DNA from: JBAXGE01 sp044344145 | GTDB taxonomy: Bacteria > Planctomycetota > Phycisphaerae > WQYP01 | Length of the DNA: 20,258 nucleotides | Direction: 5' to 3' | NCBI GenBank assembly: GCA_044344145.1 | Contig: JBIJDM010000022.1 | Coordinates: forward strand, 1-20,258 | In this document: piece after piece, positions 1-7,789 of the stretch | Layout: every line of letters starts with the position of its first letter | Position numbering within the stretch: position 1 is the first letter of the stretch | Made by a program: the position numbers and the translations under genes | Notes under the pieces: generated by a model | What the model was told of the DNA's origin: nothing | What the model saw: only the letters and a program-made list of their open reading frames with translations | Database searches by the model: none

Positions 1-144
1 AAGTTGCATCTGGCCGAAGTGCCCGCCCGGGCGCAGTATCCCCTCGGCGTGCAGGTGGTCGCCTATCAGTTTGGCAAAGGCAACGCCCCCAAAGTGAAAT
101 CCGCCGCGCCGGTGATACAGGTGATTCAGATCGAAAAACCGTAA
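1..144 (+). CDS. C-terminal fragment of a secreted-hydrolase paralogue (5' end outside window)
   Basis: Frame 1 is open from the first base and ends in TAA at 142-144, giving 47 residues of a protein whose start lies outside the window. Aligned without gaps to the last 47 residues of the alpha/beta hydrolase encoded at 6023-7675, 25 of 47 positions are identical by my count. The shared blocks include LAE-P-RA-YP, VVAYQ-G-G and a final EK. The fragment is therefore probably the C-terminal domain of a paralogue, encoded in the opposite orientation about 6 kb away. Its catalytic part is not visible, so whether it is also a hydrolase is inference. It shares the bidirectional terminator at 170-213 with the convergent oxidoreductase gene. 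Confidence 0.75.
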   Translation, partial: KLHLAEVPARAQYPLGVQVVAYQFGKGNAPKVKSAAPVIQVIQIEKP

Positions 145-169
145 CGCCGTGCGTAGTGCCTCAATAAAA

Positions 170-213
170 CAGCCCCGCAATCGGTCGCCGACCAATTGCG
201 GGGCTGGGTTTTT
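170..213. terminator. Bidirectional rho-independent terminator
   Basis: A perfect 12-bp stem (CAGCCCCGCAAT at 170-181 with its complement at 195-206) encloses a second 4-bp stem (GGTC/GACC). On the plus strand it is followed by GGTTTTT; on the minus strand the flank reads GTTTTATTGA. It lies between the convergent ends of the gene fragment (stop at 144) and the oxidoreductase (stop at 229), so it probably serves both. Confidence 0.85.
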
Positions 214-228
214 CAATCGCGGATGGTC

Positions 229-1410
229 TTACTTCTGGAACGAACCGGCCATATCAGCGCCGGCAGACTTTTCTTGCAACACTTTGCGCCCGGCGTATTG
301 CTTGGCCAGGTCAAGCAGCAGTTGGTCATACTTGGCCCCATCAATGGGCAGGCTGACCGCTTCATGGGTAACGCCCGAGAGCAGCATCGCATTGCCCAGT
401 TCCAGCCCCTTCACACCTTCCAGACCCGGGGCGATCAGGGTGTCGTTGGGTAGGTCATTGACGATGACGCTGACAAAATTATCCGTAATGGTCTTGTGGG
501 CTTCCACGCTCTTGGCGGGGGGCACTTCAATGTCCCAGACTTCGACATGGGCGAAGCTGGCGGGATCGGTTTCACGGACCGTGCGGACATTCTTGCGCGT
601 GCGCGAGAAATGCAGCTTGCCGTGTTCGGCAATAATCTTGCCCTGCTCGCCGCAAATTTCCAGCCGGTTGGTGCCGGGGGCTTCACCGGTGGTGGTAATG
701 AAATGACCGATCGCGCCGTTGCCATATTCCAGTAGCGCGGAGACTTCGTCCTCGACTTCGATGGGGTGGGTCTTGCCGATGTTGGCGATGGCCGTGACCT
801 TGGTGGGCATCATACCGCCCAACAGCCACTGCATCAGGTCCAGGTTATGTGGGCACTGATTGATCAACACCCCGCCACCCTCACCACCCCAGGTGGCGCG
901 CCAGCCGCCGGAAGCGTAATAGCTCCACGTGCGGAACCAGTTGGTCACAATCCAGGTAACGCGGGTGATCTCGCCCAGTTCACCTTCGCTGATAAGCTGG
1001 CGGAGTTTCTGATACGCCGGGCTGGTGCGCTGTTGGAACATCAGACCGAATTTGAGGTGGCTGTACTTGCTGGTGTAGGCTTCATTGATCTTGCGGGCTG
1101 CGGCCACGCCGACCGAGACTGGCTTTTCGCACAGCACATGCACATTGGCCGCAAACGCGTCCAGCGCGATGGGGACATGGTCATAGTGGGGGGTGGCGAT
1201 CAGGATGGCATCCACCAAACCCGAGGCCAGCATTTCCTGATGAGTCTTGAAGCAGGGAACCTTGTGTTTCTCGGACCGCTTCTCGCATTTAACTGCATCC
1301 GTATCACAGATGGCCGTCAGCACGGCGTTGGGCACCTCATTCATATAATCCGCGTGGAAACCACCCATGTTCCCAATCCCGACAATACCCATTCGCACTT
1401 GCTTACTCAT
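229..1410 (-). CDS. Gfo/Idh/MocA family NAD(P)-dependent oxidoreductase
   Basis: This encodes a 393-residue protein. The N-terminal Rossmann fold is visible as GIVGIGNMGG (residues 8-17), followed by ICDTD near 35-38 and the family EKP motif at 95-97 (CEKPVSVG), whose Lys is the usual catalytic residue. The C-terminal domain has the signature GGGVLINQCPHNLDLMQW, whose His is a typical substrate-binding or proton-transfer residue. Family members oxidise or reduce sugars, inositols and related polyols with NAD(P); the substrate cannot be told from sequence. I chose the ATG at 1408-1410 because AAGGAG lies nine bases upstream (1421-1426) and the protein then starts right before the Rossmann strand; the frame stays open 24 codons further upstream. 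No signal peptide is visible, so it is probably cytoplasmic. It is divergent from the photolyase gene and ends at a bidirectional terminator. Confidence 0.93.
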   Translation of the reverse strand: MSKQVRMGIVGIGNMGGFHADYMNEVPNAVLTAICDTDAVKCEKRSEKHKVPCFKTHQEMLASGLVDAILIATPHYDHVPIALDAFAANVHVLCEKPVSVGVAAARKINEAYTSKYSHLKFGLMFQQRTSPAYQKLRQLISEGELGEITRVTWIVTNWFRTWSYYASGGWRATWGGEGGGVLINQCPHNLDLMQWLLGGMMPTKVTAIANIGKTHPIEVEDEVSALLEYGNGAIGHFITTTGEAPGTNRLEICGEQGKIIAEHGKLHFSRTRKNVRTVRETDPASFAHVEVWDIEVPPAKSVEAHKTITDNFVSVIVNDLPNDTLIAPGLEGVKGLELGNAMLLSGVTHEAVSLPIDGAKYDQLLLDLAKQYAGRKVLQEKSAGADMAGSFQK

Positions 1411-1530
1411 GGACGCGTTACTCCTTAAAATGCACCCAACAAAGAATGGGAGTAGTTTACCCGAATTGGTTCCGGTTGCCACTTGCGCAGACGTGAACGC
1501 GCTGGGCTACAATAGTCCGGAGGCTTAATT

Positions 1531-3006
1531 ATGCGTGTTATCCACTGGTTTCGCCGTGATTTACGGATTCACGATAATGTCGGGTTGGCGTTGGCCGCCC
1601 GGCACAGCCGGCAATTGCTGAGCGTGTGGAACCTTGATCCGCGCTGGTTTCATCCTGATACCCAAACCATGGGGCCGTATCAGGCCACGTACTGGCTCGA
1701 TGCCGTGCGCGAATTGTCGGTGCAACTCAAAGCCCTGGGCATCCCTCTGATTCTCACGCGTAATGCCGACCCGGTGGCGGCGCTATTGGCGGTGGCCAAG
1801 CAGCATCAGGCCACGGCCATCACCTATAACAAGGAATACGAACCCGAACAGGTCAGTCAGGATTTGCGGCTGGAACGCCAGGCCCAGGCCGTCGGCGTGC
1901 GCGTGCATGCCTGCAAAGATGCCAGTATTTTTGAAGAGCAGGAAATACTCACCGGCAAGGGGGAAGTCTACTGTGTATTCACGGCCTACAAGAATAATTA
2001 TCTCAAACGGCTGACCGCCGAATTCCCCACGTGTGCCGCGCCCCCGCTGCGTAATGAAATAGATTTGACCGCATTGGCCAAACCCATCCCGTTGGCCCCG
2101 AGTCTGGGCTTTGCCCCGGTGAGTCTGGTGACCCGCGCGGGTGAAACCGTGGCGGCGCGACTGCTGCAGGATTTCACCGCCGGACCGATTTATCAGTATC
2201 AGAGTATGCGCGATATCCCCAGCGCGGCGGGGACCTCGGGCCTGTCGCCGGCGCTGAACGCGGGCACGGTATCGCTGCGCCAATGTATGACCGCGGCCTA
2301 TGCGGCGCTACCCCGGGCACCGGTAACCAAAGCCGCGCCGGAGCAACCCACGGCCAAAGACTCGGTGGCATGTTTCACCGCGGAACTGATCTGGCGGGAA
2401 TTCTACCGCATGATCCTGTTCAATTTTCCCCAGACGGTCAGCCAGCCGTTTCAGGACCAGTATCTGGCCCTGCGCTGGGGCAACCGGCCCGAACATTTCC
2501 AGGCCTGGGCTCAGGCCCGCACCGGCTATCCGATTGTGGATGCGGCCATGCAACAGTTACTCACCACCGGCCTGATGCACAACCGCCTGCGCATGATCAG
2601 CGCCATGTTCCTGACCAAAGATTTGGATGTGCACTGGACCCAGGGTGAAAAATTCTTCCAGCAGTGGCTGATGGACTATGATCAGGCCTGCAATGTCGGC
2701 GGCTGGCAGTGGAGCGCCTCCACCGGCACCGATGCGGCACCCTATTTTCGCATCATGAACCCCACCCTGCAGGGTCAGCGCTACGACCCGCAGGGCCGCT
2801 TTGTGCGGCAATACCTGCCTGCCTTGCTTAATGTGCCGGATAAATACGTCCATTGTCCCTGGCTGCTGACCCCCGCCCAGCAGCAGCAATACGGCTGTGT
2901 CATTGGGCGTGATTATCCCGCCCCGATAGTAGATCACAATACGGCCAAAGAGTCCGCCATCAAAAAGTTTGTGGCCATCAAACCCCGGCCCCCGCGCGGG
3001 GGGTAA
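1531..3006 (+). CDS. phrB: Class I deoxyribodipyrimidine (CPD) photolyase
   Basis: The 491-residue product is a light-driven flavoprotein that splits cyclobutane pyrimidine dimers in DNA. The N-terminal antenna-binding domain starts at once with IHWFRRDLRIHDN. The FAD-binding helical domain is clear: WREFYRMILF near 288, GYPIVDAAMQQLLTTGLMHNR from about 332, and CNVGGWQWSASTGTDAAPYF from about 387, with the Trp/Asn/Asp pattern of microbial class I CPD photolyases. Length fits the family (E. coli PhrB is 472 residues). The start is an ATG with GGAGG at 1519-1523. It is a single gene between the divergent oxidoreductase and the convergent serpin. Its TAA stop (3004-3006) lies inside the A-tract that forms the T-tail of the serpin's terminator on the other strand. 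A 6-4 photolyase or cryptochrome is less likely given the ASTGTDAAPYFRI block. Confidence 0.95.
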   Translation: MRVIHWFRRDLRIHDNVGLALAARHSRQLLSVWNLDPRWFHPDTQTMGPYQATYWLDAVRELSVQLKALGIPLILTRNADPVAALLAVAKQHQATAITYNKEYEPEQVSQDLRLERQAQAVGVRVHACKDASIFEEQEILTGKGEVYCVFTAYKNNYLKRLTAEFPTCAAPPLRNEIDLTALAKPIPLAPSLGFAPVSLVTRAGETVAARLLQDFTAGPIYQYQSMRDIPSAAGTSGLSPALNAGTVSLRQCMTAAYAALPRAPVTKAAPEQPTAKDSVACFTAELIWREFYRMILFNFPQTVSQPFQDQYLALRWGNRPEHFQAWAQARTGYPIVDAAMQQLLTTGLMHNRLRMISAMFLTKDLDVHWTQGEKFFQQWLMDYDQACNVGGWQWSASTGTDAAPYFRIMNPTLQGQRYDPQGRFVRQYLPALLNVPDKYVHCPWLLTPAQQQQYGCVIGRDYPAPIVDHNTAKESAIKKFVAIKPRPPRGG

Positions 3007-3033
3007 AAAAAAGGCGCCGGGGATGCCGGCGCC
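3005..3033 (-). terminator. Rho-independent terminator of the first serpin gene
   Basis: Read on the minus strand, an 8-bp all-G/C stem (GGCGCCGG at 3013-3020 with CCGGCGCC at 3026-3033, 5-nt loop) is followed by eight Ts (plus-strand A-tract 3005-3012). It lies 30 bases after the serpin stop. On the plus strand there is no T-tract after the stem, so it acts for the minus-strand gene. Confidence 0.85.
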
Positions 3034-3063
3034 CTGCTGGATACAATTGTTCTGCCGGGGCTG

Positions 3064-4368
3064 TTACGCAGTCGGTTTGACGATCCGGCCCGAGAACAGC
3101 ACCGCACCGGTGGGGCGGTGGATGATTTGCAGCAGGTAGGGCCGATCGGCGCGGAAGGTCTGGCTCATCGGGGCAGACTTAGTACTCAGAATGACGGCGG
3201 TGGCGGCCGCCGCTTCGGAACCCTCTTCGTTGACTTCCAGGAAGGTTTTCTGCACCACTACACTGATGTACAAATCTGGTTTCCCGGTGATGCCGGAAAA
3301 ATCTGCATCCAGCGTGAAGGCCTGTTTAATGCCCATATTTTCCAGGATCGGGATCATGGGGAAGCTCCCCTCAACCTTCAATTTCGGCATCCAGACGTTG
3401 ACTTCCTTGGCCTCCAACGGCTGGGCGCTGATGATTTCCATCTGGGTGGTATTGAGTTCTTCCAGCTTCAGGGCCTCCGGAGGCAGCGTTAACCGCATGG
3501 CCAGAGAATTGCCAGCGTAATCCAATTCGATAATCTTGGTCCCCGCCAACGCGCTACGACCACTGCCGGGCTTGTCTGCTGATTCCGCTGGGTTGGCGAC
3601 GATTTCGCCGTAGCGGACTTGAGGCGATTTCAAATACATCATCGGCACTTTCACCGCCCCGCCCGGCGCGGCAAAGTCCATCTCTTGTGTCTGCTTGGGA
3701 TCAAATTGGGTGGCCCATGTGCCTTTGAAATAGACCGCGTTGGTCAATACCACGCGGGTATTGACTTTGATCATTTCCGGCAGGATGAGCCGGATGATTT
3801 TCTTGTTCGTATTGGCTTCCACCCAGGCATTGATCGTATCGGCAGTTTTTTGGGGGTCACTCACATCCATGGCCTCCGCACCCACGGACCAAATCTTCTC
3901 CAGATCGGTCGTGTACGTCGGCAGCAAGACAAAGTTCTTCTGCACCCACATCCGGTTGGCGCTGGCCAGCGTGTAATCCTTGCTGGGGGTATTAAGAACC
4001 TTGGTCAGGCCCTGTACCACGCCCCGCCCGGCGGCTTGATCAAGGCTCATTCCGGGCATGAGCACCTGCAGCATTTCTTTGCGGGTTTGCTCCCGTGCGC
4101 CATGCGTGGCCATCAGCAGGGCCGTGTGCAGACTATACGAGGAATAAAACAGGTTACCCTCGTGCTTGGAAAATTGGCTATACAGCGCGTGGTCGAACTG
4201 CCGCATCTGCTGGACGTATTGTGCCTCCATGGCCGCGAAAGTCTGTGGTGCCATCCTGGCTTTTTCTGCGGCGGGCGCGGGGGCCGGGCCCATGGCCTGT
4301 AGTGAGGAGTAGGCGGACGATACCGCCAAAGTGGCACAGGCGAACAGTAGGGTGGTTAGCTTACGCAC
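3064..4368 (-). CDS. Secreted inhibitory serpin with predicted P1 lysine (serpin A)
   Basis: This is a 434-residue serpin, a suicide inhibitor of serine or cysteine proteases. A signal peptide (MRKLTTLLFACATLAVSS...) suggests export. The helix A/B region NLFYSSYSLHTALLMATHGA matches the serpin core. The hinge EEGSEAAAAT (381-390) has the small-residue pattern of inhibitory members. The C-terminal signature is RADRPYLLQIIHRPTGAVLF. Counting from the hinge (G383 as P15) puts Lys397 at P1 and Ser398 at P1', suggesting a trypsin-like target; the loop length after P1 matches alpha-1-antitrypsin. The start is GTG at 4366-4368, with AGGAG at 4375-4379 six bases upstream. It is a tandem paralogue of the next gene, with its own promoter and terminator. 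A lipoprotein is unlikely: the only early Cys (C11) sits too close to the N-terminus for a normal lipobox. Confidence 0.93.
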   Translation of the reverse strand: MRKLTTLLFACATLAVSSAYSSLQAMGPAPAPAAEKARMAPQTFAAMEAQYVQQMRQFDHALYSQFSKHEGNLFYSSYSLHTALLMATHGAREQTRKEMLQVLMPGMSLDQAAGRGVVQGLTKVLNTPSKDYTLASANRMWVQKNFVLLPTYTTDLEKIWSVGAEAMDVSDPQKTADTINAWVEANTNKKIIRLILPEMIKVNTRVVLTNAVYFKGTWATQFDPKQTQEMDFAAPGGAVKVPMMYLKSPQVRYGEIVANPAESADKPGSGRSALAGTKIIELDYAGNSLAMRLTLPPEALKLEELNTTQMEIISAQPLEAKEVNVWMPKLKVEGSFPMIPILENMGIKQAFTLDADFSGITGKPDLYISVVVQKTFLEVNEEGSEAAAATAVILSTKSAPMSQTFRADRPYLLQIIHRPTGAVLFSGRIVKPTA

Positions 4369-4411
4369 GAGGTTCTCCTAAAAAACATGGTCTATGTATC
4401 ATACTGGCCAC

Positions 4412-4439
4412 TTAGATGTCGGCGTTGCGAAAAAGTTCC
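4412..4439 (-). promoter_or_regulatory. ECF/sigma-E-like promoter of serpin A
   Basis: Read on the minus strand, GGAACTT (plus 4433-4439) and TCTAA (plus 4412-4416) are separated by 16 bases. This matches the known sigma-E/ECF pattern (GGAACTT, about 16 bp, TCTGA/TCTAA). The predicted transcript starts near 4406, giving a leader of about 37 nt that contains the ribosome site. The same boxes recur upstream of serpin B, which supports the call. Confidence 0.7.
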
Positions 4440-4529
4440 CGAATTTCGCACGCAGTGCAGCGCTTACGTCGCCAGCGTATCTGGATGATCAGGTTCACAT
4501 TGTCCATACACCTCGGTAAATCAACCAAT

Positions 4530-4560
4530 AAAAACGCGAAGCCGGTTGGCCGGCTTCGCG
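4530..4560 (-). terminator. Rho-independent terminator of the second serpin gene
   Basis: A perfect 11-bp stem (CGCGAAGCCGG at 4535-4545 with its complement at 4550-4560, loop TTGG) is followed on the minus strand by TTTTTATTGG. It lies 26 bases after the serpin B stop and upstream of the serpin A promoter, so the two serpins are separate transcription units. Confidence 0.85.
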
Positions 4561-4586
4561 TGGGAGTGATCCATATTGTCGAATAC

Positions 4587-5897
4587 TTAAGCGCCGGGTT
4601 TCACGATCCGGCCCGTGAATAGCACCGCGCCAGTGGGGCGGTGGATGATTTGCAGCAGGTACGGCCGATCCGCGCGGAATTCAAGCGGCTTGGGTGGTTC
4701 CATGGGCATGCCGGTGGGTTGCATAATGACCCCCGTGGCCGCCGCAGCTTCGGTACCCTCTTCGTTGACTTCCAGGAAAGTCTTCTGCACCACTTCAGTG
4801 ATCTGCAGTTCGGCTTTGCCGGTGATGCCGGAGAAGTCGGCAGTGTCCGTGAAGGCGGTTTTGATCCCCAATGCCGTCAGCGCAGGCTTGAGGCTGTGTT
4901 TGTCTTCCACTTTCAACTTCGGCAACCACACCGCCACTTCGCTGGGGCGCAGGGGTTGGGTCGTGATGATGTCCATCTGGATAGTGTTTAAGTCGGCCAG
5001 CTTCATCCCTTCCGGCGGCAGCACTAACCGCATGGCCATCTGTTCGCCGGCATAATCCAACTCAATAATTTTTGTGTTCAACAAGTCCTTGCGTGCTACG
5101 GCATAGCCCACTGGCATCGAACTTGGCCGTCCCATCTCGGGCCGGCCCATGACCACACCGTAACGGATGCCATTGGATTTCTGATACATCATCGGCACTT
5201 TCACCACGCCATCGGGAGCGGTGAAATCGAGCTTTTCCGTCTGTGCCACCGCAAAGGGTGTGGCCCATTTGCCTTTGAAATACACCGCATTGGTCAATAC
5301 CAATTGCGCTTCTTTAAGTGCATCGGCGGAGAGCAAATTGGTAATCTTCTGGTTGGTGTTACCCGCCACCCAGGTGTTGATGGTATCCGCCGCCGCCGGG
5401 GCTTGGGTGAAGTCCACATTCTGGGCTCCCGCGGCCCATATCTTTTCCATATCCGTCACATACGTCGGCAATAAAGTGCAACGGGCATCCACCCACAGGC
5501 GATTGGCCACGGCCAGCGTGTAATCCTTGCTGGGGGCTTGCAGTGACTTGGTCAGATTTTTCAGGATATCCTGAGTCTCAGCGCCCCCGAGTTCCGCGCC
5601 CTGCAAAAGCACGTCCTGCAATTCCTTGCGGGTCACTCCTTGCGCCCCTTGCGTAGCCATCAGCAGCGCGGTATGCAGACTGTACGCCGAATAGAAAACA
5701 TTGTCGTTGCGCTGGGCGAATTGGGGATACAGGGCATTGTTGAATTGCCGGACCAGATTCCCGCCGGTGCGGTTGGGCAGGTAAATATCGTTGGCTGGCG
5801 GACGCATTTTATTGCCCGCAGGAATCAAGGCCAGTGTCAGGGTTGCCGGGATAGCCAACGCTGCACAGGCCAATAACATCAGCGAATGTTTACGCAT
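4587..5897 (-). CDS. Secreted inhibitory serpin with proline-rich reactive loop (serpin B)
   Basis: This 436-residue serpin is a tandem paralogue of serpin A. They share NxFYSxYSLHTALLMAT, DYTLAxANRxWV, LVLTNAVYFKGxWATxF, QKTFLEVNEEG and a nearly identical C-terminus (RADRPYLLQIIHRPTGAVLF). The signal peptide is MRKHSLMLLACAALAIPATL. The hinge EEGTEAAAAT (379-388) is the inhibitory type. The loop beyond it differs: GVIMQPTGMPMEPPKPLEF is four residues longer than in serpin A and rich in Pro and Met. Canonical counting puts Thr395 at P1, with Met397 or Met399 as alternatives if the loop is shifted. The ATG at 5895-5897 was chosen because GAGGAG (5907-5912) lies nine bases upstream and a signal peptide follows; the frame extends 29 codons further upstream but without such features. 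The target protease is unknown. Confidence 0.93.
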   Translation of the reverse strand: MRKHSLMLLACAALAIPATLTLALIPAGNKMRPPANDIYLPNRTGGNLVRQFNNALYPQFAQRNDNVFYSAYSLHTALLMATQGAQGVTRKELQDVLLQGAELGGAETQDILKNLTKSLQAPSKDYTLAVANRLWVDARCTLLPTYVTDMEKIWAAGAQNVDFTQAPAAADTINTWVAGNTNQKITNLLSADALKEAQLVLTNAVYFKGKWATPFAVAQTEKLDFTAPDGVVKVPMMYQKSNGIRYGVVMGRPEMGRPSSMPVGYAVARKDLLNTKIIELDYAGEQMAMRLVLPPEGMKLADLNTIQMDIITTQPLRPSEVAVWLPKLKVEDKHSLKPALTALGIKTAFTDTADFSGITGKAELQITEVVQKTFLEVNEEGTEAAAATGVIMQPTGMPMEPPKPLEFRADRPYLLQIIHRPTGAVLFTGRIVKPGA

Positions 5898-5943
5898 AAG
5901 CGAAAGCTCCTCAAAAAAGAGTCGTGATACGGCACACTGGGCT

Positions 5944-5972
5944 TTAGACGTTCGTGCTGGCGATAAAGTTCC
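5944..5972 (-). promoter_or_regulatory. ECF/sigma-E-like promoter of serpin B
   Basis: On the minus strand, GGAACTT (plus 5966-5972) and TCTAA (plus 5944-5948) are 17 bases apart. The surrounding CGGGAACTTT-TCGC block is shared with the serpin A promoter, while the rest of the two leaders has diverged. This suggests the boxes are conserved because they work, and that both serpins answer to the same extracytoplasmic sigma factor. Confidence 0.7.
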
Positions 5973-6022
5973 CGTCTGGCACAAAAAATTATTGACTCAT
6001 CCCATTGCCCCACTGCCACCGC

Positions 6023-7675
6023 TCAGGATTTTTCAAGCAGGATCGTTTGTTCCACCGGCTGGGCCGTCTGGATCAATGGCGTACAACCCCGGCCCATTTG
6101 ATACGCCACCACGGTAATGGCGATGGGATAGCTGGCCCGGATGGGAATCTCCGCCAGTTTGAGTTTCCCGTCAGTGATGACCGCCGGCCCTTTCGCGACA
6201 TAATACTCCACCGGCAGCCCGGCATCACTGCGGGCCGCAAGCGTTTGGGGGGCGCTATCCGGCTTCATATTGACCAGCGGGGGGAACGAGAGGGTTTGGG
6301 CCTGGCCCTGCTTAAAGCCTTTGAATGTCTTGGGCATAAATCCGCCCACTTCCGTGTAGCGGTACTGGGCATCGCCTTCGTTATACGCGACAAAAATCAT
6401 GCGCCCCACATCGCTGAACGGCGCCAGATTGTCGCACTGCACGCGCAATTTATGCCCCCCGACCGCGACCAGTGTGCCGCTGGTCACACGTAATTGGATG
6501 GGGGTCGGTGCATGCCCAACCGGCGTTCCGGCCGCGGCCCAGCGCAGCGCTGCTGGCGCTGTGGTGGCGGGGGCCGTGGTGGGCAGCGGACCGGGATATG
6601 TCCCGGCGAAGTCGGGGTGAACCACGAAGGTTTGGCCATCATCCACCCACTCGGGTGAGGTGAACGTCAAGCGGGAAGCAGCTTCGGCCCAGTGGGGGGC
6701 ATTCCACTGGATAAATTGGTCCTGCTTGTTCATGCCGGACTGATACCCCAACCAATGCTTGGCCAGAGCTTCCGTCAGGTGCCAATTGGCGCGGGTTTTA
6801 TCCCCTTGATAGTCCGCGTATGCCACGGGCGGTTTGAGGGGGCCGCGTGTGGGTAAGTCCGACAACCATCCACTGGCGGCGGTGACCCGATTCAGGGTAG
6901 GGGGCTGGTTAAGCTGAATGTTCCAGTTCTTTGGGATCAGACTGGTGGCTGCGGTGCGGATAAATTCCGCGGCAATCTGGCTATTGCGTGGCGACCAGGA
7001 AAAATGACCCGCCCTCGGCTCTACGTAGATACTGCACAGACGGTCCACCCCAGCCGCGCGAAAATCCGCCAGTTCGGTGGTGATTTTATCCCAGTGTTCC
7101 CCACCCTGCGCGTCGCGCATAACCCCGCCGAACTCATCATATTGCCCCAGTAACATCAAGCTGGGTATTCCCGCCGGCAAAGGGACTTTCCCACTGTACG
7201 GCCCGCCACCCCGATCTTGCAGCAGACCGAAGCAACGCGGGGCATACTTGACGGCATTTTCCTGAGCCTGCGGCCCGCCGGCGGAGTGGCCGATAAAAAA
7301 CAGCGGCGCCACCGCCAACTCCGGATACCCCGAAATTTTCGCCAGATCATTCAGGACGATTTGTAGGTCCGGACCGGATAAACCGCTCTTCAAAAATACG
7401 ATGGCCAGTTGTTGTTCTCCGCAGGCCTGACGGATAAGCGGATTCTTGACCACTTCCCGTTCCACCGAGGTCATCCCCGCCAGTACGATCCCGCGAATTT
7501 GCGGCGCCTGGGCGGGTAACCATAAAAAGGCCGTACTCGTTTTGTCTTTGGCCAGCATCGTGGGCACGGCGTATTGGAACACCGCCGGCTCCGCGTGCAG
7601 CAGTCGCAATGGACCCAGCCAGACCATCCCGACGCACAAAGCGATTTTGATGTACCGTTGCAGCATAACCCTCAT
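6023..7675 (-). CDS. Secreted alpha/beta-hydrolase with C-terminal accessory domain
   Basis: The product is 550 residues long from the ATG at 7673-7675. A signal peptide ends near residue 28 (LRLLHA, then EP), so it is probably exported. The hydrolase part spans about 30-250. The nucleophile elbow GHSAGG has Ser131, the acid is probably Asp180 (LGQYDEFGG), and the base His224 (EPRAGHFSWS). This is a complete triad typical of esterases and dienelactone-hydrolase-like enzymes; the substrate is unknown. A Thr/Ala/Pro linker (PTTAPATTAPAAL) leads to a C-terminal domain whose last 47 residues are paralogous to the fragment at 1-144. The start is uncertain: no good ribosome site is seen, and the frame is open to a TTG at 7702. 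An 11-codon ORF (ATG at 7705-7707) ends in TGA overlapping this ATG, so coupled translation is possible. Confidence 0.85.
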   Translation of the reverse strand: MRVMLQRYIKIALCVGMVWLGPLRLLHAEPAVFQYAVPTMLAKDKTSTAFLWLPAQAPQIRGIVLAGMTSVEREVVKNPLIRQACGEQQLAIVFLKSGLSGPDLQIVLNDLAKISGYPELAVAPLFFIGHSAGGPQAQENAVKYAPRCFGLLQDRGGGPYSGKVPLPAGIPSLMLLGQYDEFGGVMRDAQGGEHWDKITTELADFRAAGVDRLCSIYVEPRAGHFSWSPRNSQIAAEFIRTAATSLIPKNWNIQLNQPPTLNRVTAASGWLSDLPTRGPLKPPVAYADYQGDKTRANWHLTEALAKHWLGYQSGMNKQDQFIQWNAPHWAEAASRLTFTSPEWVDDGQTFVVHPDFAGTYPGPLPTTAPATTAPAALRWAAAGTPVGHAPTPIQLRVTSGTLVAVGGHKLRVQCDNLAPFSDVGRMIFVAYNEGDAQYRYTEVGGFMPKTFKGFKQGQAQTLSFPPLVNMKPDSAPQTLAARSDAGLPVEYYVAKGPAVITDGKLKLAEIPIRASYPIAITVVAYQMGRGCTPLIQTAQPVEQTILLEKS

Positions 7676-7730
7676 GCTACATAGTTGCCCGGCGGACGAC
7701 AAGCCATGAGTCCGTTATTATGTTTCCGTC

Positions 7731-7762
7731 AAAAAAAGAGGCCGGACTGCGAAGTCCGGCCT
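7731..7762 (-). terminator. Rho-independent terminator of the isc operon
   Basis: A perfect 10-bp stem (AGGCCGGACT at 7739-7748 with AGTCCGGCCT at 7753-7762, loop GCGA) is followed on the minus strand by a CTTTTTTT tail (plus A-tract 7731-7737). It lies 27 bases after the iscA stop and separates the isc operon from the hydrolase gene. Confidence 0.87.
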
Positions 7763-7789
7763 GATCGTGGGCAAAGTTATATTCGCGTC

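Noticed and set aside
1483..1513. Promoter for phrB (TTGCGC and TACAAT)
   Set aside because: The spacer is 19 bases and the predicted transcript would start inside the ribosome site; too weak to list.
3064..4368. Serpin A as a lipoprotein
   Set aside because: Cys11 follows LLF-A with too short a hydrophobic stretch before it; a normal signal peptide fits better.
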